Shown: piece after piece, positions 22,985-35,300 of the stretch
Numbering within the stretch: position 1 is the stretch's first letter
How the letters are laid out: every line of letters starts with the position of its first letter
From: Hermetia illucens
Lineage: Eukaryota > Arthropoda > Insecta > Diptera > Stratiomyidae
Reading direction: 5' to 3'
DNA: 64,000 nucleotides
Assembly: GCF_905115235.1 (NCBI RefSeq)
Contig: NC_051849.1
Coordinates: 135,080,712-135,144,711, forward strand
The notes under the pieces: model-generated
What the model saw: the letters and a program-made list of their open reading frames with translations, nothing else
Databases searched by the model: none
What the model was told of the DNA's origin: nothing
Program-made: the position numbers and the translations under genes

Positions 22985-23190
22985 GGATTACAGTGGAATT
23001 CACTTTCCATGTGCTACTCCCATACAGCAACAGAGAAAGAACATTAGCACAGAACAGTCGCAACTTGACCTTGGTGCTGAGATAACTACATTTCCATATT
23101 TTCGACAGGGCAGCGAAAGCGGATCTAACGCTCTTAATGCATCAGACAGCACCCAGTTTAGTGCCACCGTCGACAGAAACCACGTTTCCT
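22985..23190 (-). pseudogene. LINE fragment, post-RT region (upstream half)
   Basis: The minus strand reads FAALSKIWKCSYLSTKVKLR, then LFCANVLSLLLYGSSTWKVN and STVIQKLQ. This is the KxRLFxxNVxSVLLYGSxTW region that follows the RT domain of many invertebrate LINEs. In intact relatives it runs directly into CLRRIxG, which is found here at 22709 beyond the palindromic insertion. Confidence 0.65.
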
Positions 23191-23214
23191 AGATACTTGC
23201 CCATTGATGCAATC

Positions 23215-23440
23215 ACAGGCACTTTTCTCAGGAACAGCTATAATCATTGAGACGAAATTTGGTGAGAAGCTGGGGACTGTGAACGCCCAGACATGCAGTG
23301 AATGATATCCTTCTATGTGGAGATTTAGGGGGTTCCCATACATGTAAAAGGGGGGTGTAAAATTTTTTTTCACCGAATATAGTCATGTGGGGTATCAAAT
23401 GAAAGGTCTCTATTAGTACTTTTTGAAGCTTTGAAGCCTT
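23215..23440 (+). repeat. 0.8-kb dispersed repeat family, fragment
   Basis: Contains ATTGAGACGAAATTTGGTGA, GGGGACTGTGAACGCCC, ACATGTAAAAGGGGGGTG and ATAGTCATGTGGGGTATC, all internal words of the family. Head and tail are missing. Confidence 0.65.
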
Positions 23441-23564
23441 CAACTCCTTGTGTTTATCGATTCGCTTACACAATCCTTCTGGACGTGGCCGACGACTTAT
23501 GTAGCAACCGAGAAAAGAGTATTTTTGATGGCGGTCATTACATCAATATTTTCTGACGGGTTAC

Positions 23565-24195
23565 TCAATATATTTCAGCAAGATAGCTCTCCCTCTGTCG
23601 AGCGGCAGTTGGATCATACAAGCGGGCCATATTGAACTTCGGCGATTGAAGCTCCCCAACCCTGCGAGAAGTGGCAGAGGGAACACGCAAGCGAACGTAA
23701 GCAAACATCAGATGTGATTCCTTTCGAGGCTGATGTCGGCGCTTCTCTTGTTTCGCACATCCACGAGACTCCACTCCTAAATCTACTGCTGAACGCAAAG
23801 TGGTCAACTTGATTGCTCATACGGTGTCAGTCAGTTGAAACCCAACTGACATTATGGTAGGCTCTGTGTTCGAACAATGTGCCACCAATGACAAGGCGAT
23901 TGAAGTTGCAGAAACCCATGAAACCCTAACCATTACCGTTGCGGTCACCAAGACTGCTTTCCCATCACATCTACGATCCCACCTTGGCATTTATATCACC
24001 CATCTCGATCACAATGTTACCTTTAGGAAGCTTCCACTGAATCGCATTTAATTGCTCATAGAAAGAATCCTTCTCAACTACATCGGAAGTCTCCGTTTGT
24101 GTGTAGCATTGTACAATTGTGATACTCCTTAACCTGGACCGAAATCTAGCAATTAGAAGTCTGTTAGAAACCGGCTCAATTCGATGTGACACTTA
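23565..24195 (-). pseudogene. RTE-type LINE endonuclease fragment
   Basis: The minus strand reads SRLRSITIVQCYTQTETSDV, VEKDSFYEQLNAIQWKLPKG, IVIEMGDINAKVGS and, after frame breaks, LVIGGTLFEHRAYHNVSW and NQVDHFAFSSRFR. This is the endonuclease of RTE/BovB LINEs (the craniofacial-development-protein-2-like sequence): QxYAPT, GDxNAKVG, then QIDHxxxxxRxR. Several stops and shifts; no RT domain follows. Confidence 0.7.
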
Positions 24196-24291
24196 CATTT
24201 TATCTCTTAGGGAATATCAATTTGACGCAAGAGGCAATTTTGCCCTACTGTAACTTTGTTAATAATATATTTTTAAATTGTAAAAATAGAT

Positions 24292-24583
24292 ATCCGCATA
24301 GCTTAGTGGTTAGAACACGATGCTGTCGTACGGGAGATGGCGGTTCAAATCTCACTGGCGACAGTGGTATTTGTATCGCGATTTGGCGCAGATACCAGTC
24401 AACTCAGCTGTGAATGAGTACCTAAGTCAAATCAGGGTAATAATCTCGGGCAGTGCAATGCTGACCACATTGCCTCGTACAGGCTACCGTGTAGTGTACG
24501 GTTACAGTTTTGAATGAAGTGCTCTAACACATTTCAAGGCTCTGATTCAATATGGATTGTTGGGCCAACGATTATTATTATTG
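24292..24583 (+). mobile_element. tRNA-derived SINE, full copy
   Basis: The tRNA-like head has an A box TAGCTTAGTGG and a B box GGTTCAAATC. It is followed by a body (CAGGGTAATAATCTCGGGCA, AATGCTGACCACATTGCC, GTGCTCTAACACATTTCAAG) and the 3' end TTGTTGGGCCAACG with an (ATT)n tail. A 9-bp target duplication AAAATAGAT flanks it (24283-24291 and 24584-24592). Other copies lie at 29075-29361 and 36730-37016, with fragments at 57250, 57860 and 59380. Confidence 0.85.
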
Positions 24584-24642
24584 AAAATAGATTAATATAT
24601 TATACTATAAATATATTAATATCATATTAATATTTTACTAAC

Positions 24643-25525
24643 TTAAGGGGGTCATCCCGTGTGAAAGTCGCTTTTGGTTTTTTTTTAGAATTTTTTTGTA
24701 AAGAACTGGATGAAGATACAAATACGAATTTATCACCATATATTTATTAATATCTTGAGCGTGCATGGTCATTTTTCCAGGCCGATCGCAAAGATCGTTG
24801 TTGAAATACAGAGCAATTTATACACCCATCTCCAAAAAAGATGTTTTTCTGCTGGTACGCTAGAGAGCGCTGCGATCATCTTAAAGAAAAAAAGTTAACT
24901 GCATTTTAGCGTGCAAACTTAACTACAGGACGCAAACTAGGATTATTAAAAAATATTAAAAGCTAAATTTTTAGTGCCGTGTTAAACTTTTTTTTGTGAA
25001 TTTTGGCGGCTTCTTCAATGAATAAAAAAAAAAACTACAGAATGAATCGCAATTATTCTAGTTTGCGGACGGTAGAAATATGTTCTGAATAAGTCGTGAA
25101 AATTTCAAAGAGTTTCATTGGATAGATTTTGGGCTATGGTGCCAGCCGATTTTCAACATTCAGTTTCGAGAAAAACCCAATTGAAAAGTAGAATGCGATT
25201 TTTAGCCATAAAACCTTAACTGACCATTAATTTGCTATACCTTGTCAATAAACCTTAGGTTTCTTCCAAAAACACATGTACATCCTTGGCTTCAATTCTT
25301 ATATTTTTAGCAAAGTCATTCGGACCGATAAATACGCGCTTTATCACGGCGACCGACATAAATCTGGCATGTGACTTATTACGTGTTTAACACTATAATT
25401 TCCGAAGAACTCCGAATATCAAAAAATCACTTTCCCCATATATTCTACATTATATCTAGATACAATTGATGCCAAGAAAAAAAATTCGATTCCGGGGATC
25501 TGACACACAGGATGACCTACCTTAA
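24643..25525. mobile_element. TTAA-flanked non-autonomous element
   Basis: TTAA lies at 24643-24646 and 25522-25525. GGGGGTCATCCCGTGTG at the left faces an inverted CACACAGGATGACCTACC at the right: inverted ends of about 17 bp with 3 mismatches. The 875-bp body has no recognisable coding content. It shares the TTAA target and G-run start with the element at 10016, but the rest of the terminus differs, so it is a separate family. Confidence 0.65.
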
Positions 25526-25639
25526 GCCGATAACGGTATGAAGAATATTTCGTGGCCTCGACATGATTTTTTCAGATTTTTCTGGTGGATTCTGAGAATG
25601 GCTCCTTAATTTAAGTGATCTTATTATGACCCCTTAACT

Positions 25640-25911
25640 CCCCCCGTTTCGCAACCGACTTTAGAAAGTACTAATCGAGGTTTTTCACTTGACACTCCAC
25701 ACAACTATATTCAGTGAAAAAATGTTTACACCCACTTTTCCATGTATGGAGACCCCCCCAAATTCATCCTAGGATGATTTAACCCACTGCACGCGTAGAC
25801 GTTCAGTTGCTACCTTTAAACCAAATTTAATGTCAATAGGTGTAATGATTTCTGAGAAAAGTGCGTATGACAGACAGACAGTAAACCGATTTTAATAAGA
25901 TATAGCTTTAA
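25640..25911 (-). repeat. 0.8-kb dispersed repeat family, head fragment
   Basis: Minus-strand copy: the plus strand shows CACTTGACACTCCACACAAC, CATGTATGGAGACCCCCCCA, CAGACAGACAGTAAACCG and ATTTTAATAAGATATAG, the reverse of the family head. Confidence 0.6.
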
Positions 25912-25915
25912 AAAA

Positions 25916-28384
25916 AAACATTTAAGTTTTTAACATCTTCAGTCAATCGGAAAAAAGTGTGAAAATAGTCAACAGAGTGGACTGACAAAATCATCCTGTA
26001 CACTAGTGTTCCCTGACCACGTGCTTCTCAATCGAAACGTCAATCCCAACAAACAAAACGTTCGAGCGCAACCCGATCGCGAAAACTCTCTCGGGGTGGC
26101 ACGCCGGCCGGCACTTTGCCGAGCTTTCTCATCAACGGTCTCGTGGTTGATCTTTGCCGGTACACCGGCACAGCGAGTACAGCTCCATCGCGATACTCTG
26201 CAACAAAGGGAGCACTTCTGGTTTCCTAAACCAAATTTCTGCTGCAAATAATTAGATCTGAACGATTTCACTTATAAATTGTTCCACCATTTATCAACTA
26301 ATGAGTGACGTAATATTGATACTTAGAATTTATTTCATTACAATTAAAAAATATGAATAATTCCAGACAGCAAAAATTAAAAGCGTCCATACTATGGCGC
26401 CTCGTTTCTGCTTCTTTTTCTTTTTCGATTCAATTTATTCTAAAACTTCGAAATAAGTATTAATGATGGAATTATCGATTTTACTCAGAACTGAGGGGAC
26501 TGAAGTGCCTCTGTAAAATGTGAATATATTAATTCCACTTTTGTTCGTATTGTGATCGCATTTGCCTTACGCCAGACCAAAAGATGGGGAGGAAAACTTT
26601 ATCTTTCGAGTGCTGAACATGCAAGGGTGAAGGACACAGCAGCAAGAGATGTTAAACTTATCCAGTCCCTCCCCCACCCCTTACGCTTCCTGCGCGTCTA
26701 CTGCACCCAGTCATTTAACAAATTTATAGAATTTATATTTTAATGTTCTCACAGTTCGCACACACACCGATACTGCTTGTAGTGCGCTCATGTCCCCCGC
26801 TCACCCGCCCGCGACTTTAACATTGCACAAGGGACTAAGCGCCTAAACAAACCATGCTTCAGACAAAGAATTATCCCACCACGAAAACACTAATTATTAG
26901 GATATGATTTTCTCTCACTGCCATGCGGGAGACATATTGCTAATTAAGAAATTTAGTTGGAGATATGGCCCTAGTAAGTGCCTGGGAACATGCATTCTTC
27001 GGGAACCAGAAAGAATGATTGCGAATTTCGTGCGTTCTGTGAAATGTTAGCTCTCGATTGATTCTTTACCGGGCCAACATACTTGCAATTACATTTATAG
27101 GCAACCAATTAAGCTTACCAGCATATACAAAAGTTCTCCTCAAGTACTGGAAATCACGAGTCGACAATGAACAACACCCACGCCGTTCGCACAGGCCGCT
27201 TTATTGTCCTTTTTTCTCGGTCCTAACAGAAAAGTTATGTTCTCTGTCCTCCGCACAATTCACTAATAATCCAACTCAATATAGTCATTCACACATGTTC
27301 GATCCAACGTTCATTACCCGCACAAATCAACATTTCATTCCCATTTCTTCAATAATCTTACAATTACATTGCGCGGACATCCGTTTCAACGCGAACAAGG
27401 GTTTAGAATGCCAAAAAGGCAACCAGGCCGATATCTTTTAGAAGCAGACGTTTTGTTTAGACATTCCAGGCTTTTACAAACATGCACAAAACAAATTATC
27501 AAAAAATAGAACAAGTTTGGATTCAAACAAAACACGAGTAACTTTACAGGAGCACCTTTGACAAGAATACTGGACGCAAATAAGAGAACCGTAAGCAGAC
27601 AGGCATACAACGAAAAATGAATCGTTCGGTACAATCGCGCACAGATCACGAATCTCAAAGTTGATTTGTGTGCGTTTTGTTTTGTATTTGCCTCCAGCCA
27701 GATATGGACTAGATTCAAGAATGAACTAGTACTTTAAAATATTAACAAAATTCTATGCACTCAAAAGCTGCACAGAAGTTAAGACAGAGTCATTGAACGC
27801 TTCACTCCCATGGCTGGAGCAGTATTCCTACTCTGCTTTAACTTACATAATTCTGAAGTTGTTGCAGATGAATGAGAATAAGGAAATTTTTTCTGCTGAA
27901 TGGCACCTACATTTCTGTTAAGTACTTACAAATAGTTAGCAGTTGATATGTTTATGAGATCGTATGTCTCGGTTGTGCGTTTTGCCGTAAAACCATAACC
28001 GTGAGAAATTCTACCAGGAATAAGGTTTTGTAACTTATTATAATACTCAAAGTCTCAATATTACAGCACCAAGTTAAGCGAAAAAGCACATAATATATAC
28101 TAATATAGCTTTGCATTAAAGTTGAGTATTAGTAAAACACATTCGAATTGATACGCTGTTAAAACAATTAGACTAAGGAAAATCCAGCATGAATGAATTA
28201 GTAGACACCTTGGAAGGTGAAATAAAAAGCAATTGAAAAAGATCGAAATTTGTGTTTTAGCAACCTGTGGACTTTGAAAATTATACTGTAAACACAACAC
28301 ACGCCATTATATTTAGTAGCCGAAAAGACCTCAAGTGCCCACTTTCTCTAATTTAAGAATGCATTCGAGTAGCTTCGGATGAAA
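25916..28384. other. Stretch with nothing recognised
   Basis: About 2.5 kb. Frames at 26006-26251 and 27058-27441 are open but not protein-like enough to call; the first is Cys/Arg-rich on both strands. No RNA gene or repeat is recognised. Confidence 0.35.
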
Positions 28385-28585
28385 ATTCGGGCAAAATTCC
28401 AGAAATACGTACTTAATTTGATGACCATATTCACATTGTGTTAACAGATAAGTAAAGTACCTCAGACTTATTCACCGAACCTAGGTTCAGGTGGACATTC
28501 GGGCAAAATTCCAGAAATGCTTCCTTTATTTGATGACCATATTCGCATTGTATTAACAGATAAGTAAAATATCTCAGACTTGCCT
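28385..28585. repeat. Tandem duplication, 112-bp period
   Basis: ATTCGGGCAAAATTCCAGAA at 28385 recurs at 28497. Both are followed by TTTGATGACCATATTC and TAACAGATAAGTAAA, with scattered differences. Two copies, the second slightly incomplete. Confidence 0.85.
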
Positions 28586-29064
28586 ACACGCGCGGTATTT
28601 GTTGTTTTTATATTATTGCACCGAGAAATAGTAAAAAAGTCGACAGCTAACTGGTCGACCTCATTGGCTGGAAAAATAATTAAAAATAATAAGGGAAACA
28701 AAACAAGTAGGTGGAGAATATTTTCCCAAGGTTAACTAAGCCCATATTATATTTAGTTTTTCTCTAGCTTGCTTATTGGAACAACTACTATTTTTTTCTA
28801 ATCATCTATTTTTTTTTGTTTTGATGCAATAATTATATAACCTAAATACACATATTTTATCTTAAAAGTATTCAACTAAGATCTTATAGTAACTTAAACA
28901 AATGGCAAAATAATCACAAGTCATAGTTTTTTGTTCTGTAATTGGTATTTACAGTATTAACAATAAGTACCCTAGCGATTAGGATCGAAAACAATACTCA
29001 CCCAAAATATAGGGCAAAGGCAGCTCCTTCAAAAAAGAGATGGTAGCTACTGATTCCAGTCCAC
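28586..29064. other. Stretch with nothing recognised
   Basis: AT-rich, no coding or repeat signal seen. Confidence 0.4.
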
Positions 29065-29074
29065 ATACACAACT

Positions 29075-29361
29075 AATAATAATCGTTGGCGCAACAATCC
29101 ATATTGAATCAGAGGCTTGAAGTGTGTTAGAGCACTTCATTCAAGACCGTAACCGTAAACTACAGTACACTGTAGGAGGCAATGTGGTCAGCATTGCACT
29201 TGCCCGAGGTTATTACCCTGATTTGACTCAGGTACTCATTCACAGCTGAGTCGATTGGTATCCGACGTCAAAGCACGATACAAATCCTACTGCAACCAGT
29301 GAGATTTGAACCACGACCTTCCATACGACAGCCTTGTGCTCTAACCACTCAGTTATCCCGG
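29075..29361 (-). mobile_element. tRNA-derived SINE, full copy
   Basis: Reverse orientation of the SINE at 24292. The plus strand runs from TAATAATAATCGTTGGCGC to the inverted B box GAGATTTGAACC and inverted A box CTAACCACTCAGTTA. A 10-bp direct repeat ATACACAACT flanks it (29065-29074 and 29362-29371). Confidence 0.85.
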
Positions 29362-29371
29362 ATACACAACT

Positions 29372-30951
29372 GATCCTGGATAAATTGATGAATAAAGCCA
29401 ACGGTGAGAGTCTTTCCACAGTACCCTTCGTCTGGATAATATGGTTACGAAAACCAGAGTACGCGAAGTGGACTGTACGGTTTCATGATCGTTTCGATGC
29501 TTGGTTTTTTCATCCGGTTAGTATGTAGGATACCTATCGGCATTGGGGTTAAGGTAGCAGATTACCTTAAGGAAATAAACTGTTGTTGGGGGTCAATATA
29601 TAGACCAAACTTATTTTCTAAGAAAACTGAAAAACATCAATATTCAGTAAAAAGGCGTTTATTACAGAAGTAGTGGAGAATAATAGCAAATTTTCCCAGA
29701 GCTGTTCAAAGCAAAATAACGACTTTTCAGTGTTTCCGAAGTCTTTTTAGTCATAGTTGCGTCGACCCATAACTACAATGATTTCGCAGATACACCAATG
29801 AAACAAAAAAAAAAGCCGATTAGGTATCAAGACAGCTTCGCTAGTACGTAGTCCTTTAATCGATTTTTACGAAAATGGAGTGGGTTTGAATCAAAAAATG
29901 AAAAAAGCAAACAAAAGTTAGAAAATTGTTAATAAAAAATTGACCATGCAATATAAAGCAGAAATCATATGAAGTGTTGTAGAGCAAGTTGTTATGAATA
30001 CAAAGTAAAAGTGAACCGAAGAAAAATTGTGCATGATATTGGTCCGCTCAACTTGAAGTTTGCTGTTTTCAGAAAAATGCGTTTTAAGCTTTAATTACCG
30101 AAAAAATATGAATAAATTCTCTGGTCTTCTAGTTTATCTTCCTTCTCCTGCATTTCGTTCCTTAGCAATTTCGCATTGGTTCTGGCTTGATTTGCAGCGT
30201 TTGATAATGATCTCTCTCTTACTTAACAACATTGAATAAATCTCGGAGCCAATCCTTAGGTGGTGGCATCATTAGCTTGAGTAAATCTGCATACGCCCTT
30301 TGGAGGTCAATTTGGACCCCTTTGTCTTTTTATGTGCCATGCAGGCCAAGGCTACCAGTGATGTATTGGACTACTTGTGAAAGGCAGCTTAACAATTTGT
30401 TGACAAATAAAACAGAAAGCGTGCCATACAGCATGTTACATATTATTGTTAGTAGGTGGCTGAGGAACATGGTCTGAAGAAATCTAAAAATCGATTGTTA
30501 TTTACCCGTCTAAATATAAAGAGAGCTCTTCACATGAAATGCAAAAGCAAGTAAATTACACTAGTTTAAACGGTTTTTATGCTTTCGACAAAATGTGTAT
30601 TTTGTAATTGTAATTTTGAATATATGTATAATGAAATTTATTAACAAGGATATTACCGAGAACTGAAATGAGAAGCTCATTTGGACTACGTTTTAATTTA
30701 ATTTCTATAAAAAAATTGTATTAGACTGAAGACTATTAAAAATTTAAAGGTCTCATTTATACCGTTGTGGTATTATAATTATTAAGAAAGGAAATACAAT
30801 AAGAAAGCAACAGAGGGTACGCAAAAGAAAAGACTATTTCTTTTAGTTAGTAATGAATTTTTATGACATTGCTAAGTACCCACACTGAAAATCAAAACAA
30901 AATTGGCAAAATAAATTGAAAAAAAAACTGTAAGATTTGAATTTATTCCTT
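29372..30951. other. Stretch with nothing recognised
   Basis: About 1.6 kb. Short open frames at 29334-29673 look like remnants of something coding (for example PEYAKWTVRFHDRF), but I cannot place them. Confidence 0.35.
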
Positions 30952-31278
30952 TTATTTGTTATTGAGTAGTTCACTCCACAAATATGTTTTGAATTGAGAC
31001 TTCACGTTTCCATTAGAGTGGTTTACCCCGGGTGGATTTAATTGTTTGACTATTGAGTCAAGGCACGTTCTAAAATCTATGTCCTGACAGGGATATAATA
31101 TTTTTGAATCACGAACCCCTGCCCTCATCTCGCCAAACACCAGCAAGTGCCGTCCTATGCAAAGTATTATCTCGCGCAGTCGCTGCTCACGGCTGGCAAA
31201 CCTATCAGGCGAGTTTGTCTGGTTGTTAGCCTTGGTAACAAAGTGATGCAACGCCGTACTCTCATCGTAACACACCAT
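30952..31278 (-). CDS. Unrecognised open frame, 108 codons
   Basis: An ATG-started frame with balanced composition (SREQRLREIILCIGRHLLVF, then DIDFRTCLDSIVKQLNPPG). The plus strand of the same stretch is also open, so chance is not excluded. No domain, signal peptide or membrane segment is evident. It may be a remnant of a transposon gene or a small host exon. Confidence 0.3.
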   Translation of the reverse strand: MVCYDESTALHHFVTKANNQTNSPDRFASREQRLREIILCIGRHLLVFGEMRAGVRDSKILYPCQDIDFRTCLDSIVKQLNPPGVNHSNGNVKSQFKTYLWSELLNNK

Positions 31279-32342
31279 GGTATTATTAAGTTAAGCGCCA
31301 CAAATTCGCACTATGGAAAGTATAGGCGAATTGAGAGACACCATGCAAACAGTCACTAGCATGAAGCGTTTGAATTTAAACAACATGGTGAATCTAAAAA
31401 AATATAGCGTAATTTGCCCTGTAATGAAAGAGAATATACCACAAAAAAATCTGTACGTGATCGATAGTTGGGAAGAAGTTTAAGTTCCTTCAAAAGCCCT
31501 ATGGAGATGTAAATGGCAAGAAAGCGGCCGAAAGCATCGCGTAAGCTTGGTTAAAACGAAAGGCTTCATGGAGGAATCCATGTAAAGATTTGTGGCGTAT
31601 TTGGTGAAGTACCTGCCGTCATTTAGTTCTGATCGTCACCCCATCACTCACCAAGATTTTATATTGATATTCATTTTTTTCTCTCACCACATAATATCTG
31701 ACTAGTAGGCCAACTCCCTCTATTTTCATTTTTATTTCAAAATATGTCAGGATATAACGAGAGCCATGTTTTCATCAACACAAAATAATATTATGTAATT
31801 CGAAAGATAAGATCTATTGTCAATTTCTGTAGAATGAATGGGTGAAACCAACATCAATAATTATACTTCTAAATTGCAAAGTGCTGGGTTCATAATTGCG
31901 CCCTTAAAAGACCCCCACAATTATTGATATATCATAACTAATTTTAAATTTTTATGAAAATTTATTGAATGATGTCGCAAGGGAATAGTTCTTGGTTGGG
32001 CAATTTAAGCTTGACTTTAAATGCGAATAGGTTTTGATTGTAGATAAAATCAGGAAAGTGATTGAGGGGTATTAAGCAAATGAAAGACAAAGGATTCGAA
32101 ACTCACAACGGCTTCAATTTAAGACATTTTATTTTCAAGTATGTTTTGCAGTGAGGAACCGTTATATGATTAGTGTGTCGCCATACCAGCTTTTTCAAAC
32201 AAATCACGCGTGGCAAATCCTTACACTAAGCACCGATGTTCAAAAAAACTAATACGTACATAGACATTAAATCATTTTCTATTCTAAATTTAAAAAAAAT
32301 TCAATTCAATTCATTTTATGAATTTTCACCAAGTAAACTAAT
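31279..32342. other. 3' flank of ribophorin I, nothing else recognised
   Basis: About 1 kb of AT-rich sequence. The part next to 32342 is presumably the 3'UTR of the minus-strand ribophorin I gene; I see no clear AATAAA within the first 100 nt. Confidence 0.4.
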
Positions 32343-35300
32343 CTAATCTTTGTGGTGGTGAACTTCTCGTTCCTTCGTTAAACTGAAATCAAGACGCATC
32401 ATGAATATCACCGCCACGAATATAACAAACAAGAAACCGATTACTAGCGCGGGTTCGTAAAGCATTGAGATTGTAGAGAAATTATATTTGAGGTTGAAAT
32501 CGTGGATGTGATTCTCAACAAGATTCTTTTTCGTGAAAGAAATAACAGGTCGACCTATTGTGTCCAAGTATGTGTAATGCAAGCTATCTGGTAAACGGGT
32601 TACTGAATATGGAGTGATCAACTTGATATTTGAACAACGCTCAGGAAGAATGATTTTCACCACTGCTTCATCGATAATTACGTCATCGTAAATATGGTCT
32701 ACTACACGCATTTTAAGCAAGAAATCATCACCACGACGGAATAAATATTCGTATGAAGGTACGTTATAACCCAAAGTGTAGTGGGTTCTCCAACCTCCAA
32801 ACAATGGAAAACGTGGTCTTAAATCGAGTTCAACAGAGTCCTTTAAAGTCTTCATGTTCGATGTTGAAATGTTTCCGTTTGTATCACGATAGTAAACTCC
32901 GGACGCTGATGCCGGAAGAATTGTTTTATAAGATTTCACAGCAGATTGTGCACCTCGTGGATCTTTCTGGAAGTCGTAACGCGAAAATGATCCCTTCAAT
33001 TCGGCTCCACTATGGACGATATCAATCGTTTCTTCGACAGCAATGTTTCCCCAATGCGAAATTTCAATTGTCCGCTCAAGGCGTGTTACCGTTAAGAAGG
33101 GTGAGTTGTTTTCATAGTGAATAATCATTTCCTCGTCAGATGTGCCTGAAAGAAAAAAAAATCAGTTAAAAAAATAATCGAATGTTTTTACCATTTTTAA
33201 AATTAATAAATGATGTATGAAAAAGAAAGGAAAGGAAACAATTCTGATATCAATTTGTAAGTATGCATATGTTAGGTACTTGCCATCAAACTTCGGAAAT
33301 ATTTTAAAGAAATTCTCAATATCAGTACTAAACAGAGACCTTGAAATATTCAATTAATTCAGGAATTTAAACAAAGTCACACTTTAGCATCGCTTCTTCG
33401 TTTATGTTTTCGAAAAACTTAACTTTCTATTGATCTAAGGTTCAGATTGTTTATTGAATTTGATTTAATCTCAACTTCAATCTTGCTTCATTAATTATTT
33501 CAAACACTACTTGTAAAAGTTACTGTATTTGGCCATTCACTTATTTGGGAACTCATTGCATAATAAAATTAACAAATTTTTATAGAGGTACAAAAAAAAT
33601 CAAGAACAATCTTTCCAGTTCTTACTGTATTCAACACGCATTGTTCTTTTTCATAGCAGAAATTGCCTACTTGATCTTTTCAATTAAGAAGAAACACGGA
33701 TTGGGAGACGCCTAAAATGTTTCCTAAATATAATCTGCGAATTATATTTAGTGTGTGAAGAGTTACCTTACTCTACGGTGTTTATTGAACAACCTTTCTA
33801 AACAGGATTTAGTAATCCATGTAGATATATCATGAATATGCATTACATATTTATAATTAATTTTGAATATCATAATCGTATCAAAATTTCGACCTGGATA
33901 ATTTTGCTCCCAAGAATAAGAGGTAAATACCTCATTTAGGGTCAATCGTACATCCACTTCGCAAAATGTTTGCCGTTTAAAGTAGACTCCTGGTCATGAA
34001 TTTAGGATGAGAAACATATCTTTATTCAGATTTTATAATTTGATACGATGATCTCTTTAATCGTCAGAATTTGTAAGTCGCTCTATATGCATTTCCAGAT
34101 TTTCAAAAAAGGGGGTTAATACTGTTAATACGTTAAATGACATTGACTACCAAGCGGAACATGAGGATCGGAGTGCCTACTTAAAAAGGCAATATTATCT
34201 GAAAATTTCGAAGTTATGAAACTTAACTTTTTCCTGGAATTCCTACCGAACCCTTTTTGGGAGTACTTGAAAAGACATTAGAAATAAGATATGTCATAAG
34301 TTTATGGAATAAATGATAACGGAGCTAATAATCTGATTTTTTTACATAAAAGTCAATTACAAAAAAAAACCCTGGTTTTGTGGTATAAATTGAAAGTAAG
34401 CCGAACCTCTTGAGAATCTACTGTATTCAGGTGCTTGCACTAAGTTCTGAGAGTTTGGTGGTTAAAGTTAAAGTGCGTAGTTTCTAAAATAATGTGATTT
34501 ACCCAAAAAATCAAAAATGTTATTATCGTAAAATAAAGATTCAGTCTTTATAAGAGAATGAGCATATGGTTTAAAATTCAAGCAAAATTTTGGGGGATAA
34601 AAACGTAATTTTTACATTTGGACAGCTAATACTTCTACACAGCTTACTCTCATTTCAGAATCGAACTTTCAATTTAACGTTTATTCCAATGCTTTAACTA
34701 TCGTAGTTTTTGAGATATTATGATTTTAGTGAAATTAAAATACAATTAAGAGAAAAATATGCGGTTTAATTTTTGATTGTGGAAGGGTTTGCTTATTTTG
34801 CAATACAATGTGCGGTATATATACCGAGGACAGATGTAAAAATAATGCACCAATTATAGAGAAAGACGAGGAAAAAGTCAACACCGGTGACAATTTGTCT
34901 CATAAAAAAAACCTCGTCAATAATTGCAAATTCTAATGCATGAGGCAGTAGTTAATAGTTTTTTCAACTTTTCAACCTTAAAAATAATAAATTATATAAT
35001 ACATGTACACCGTGAAAGGGTTATTGATTGCGTCATTTCACAATTCTTGATAAAATTTATTTTGTTTACGCAGACGGTTTTAAGGAGCATTTGTATTTTT
35101 CGAAAGAGCAATGTTTGAAATAGAGAGTTACGAGCGTATCCGCAACAAGCTGGAATGATGCACTGAGATGCGCATAAATATATGTACATATGTGCATTGT
35201 GACCTACAATTCCCAATTCTTAAATATTCATATTGAAGTGTTCATGGTTTTGCGACATGTGAAGTATTTCATTCCCCTTTTCCAGGTATAATGTGACGAG

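Noticed and set aside
24292-24365. tRNA gene (A box and B box present)
   Set aside because: The tRNA-like head is fused to a body and (ATT)n tail with target duplications and recurs elsewhere; it is a SINE head, not a functional tRNA gene.
25969-26271. Cys/Arg-rich frame resembling a zinc knuckle
   Set aside because: Cys spacing fits no knuckle pattern, and the opposite strand is equally open.
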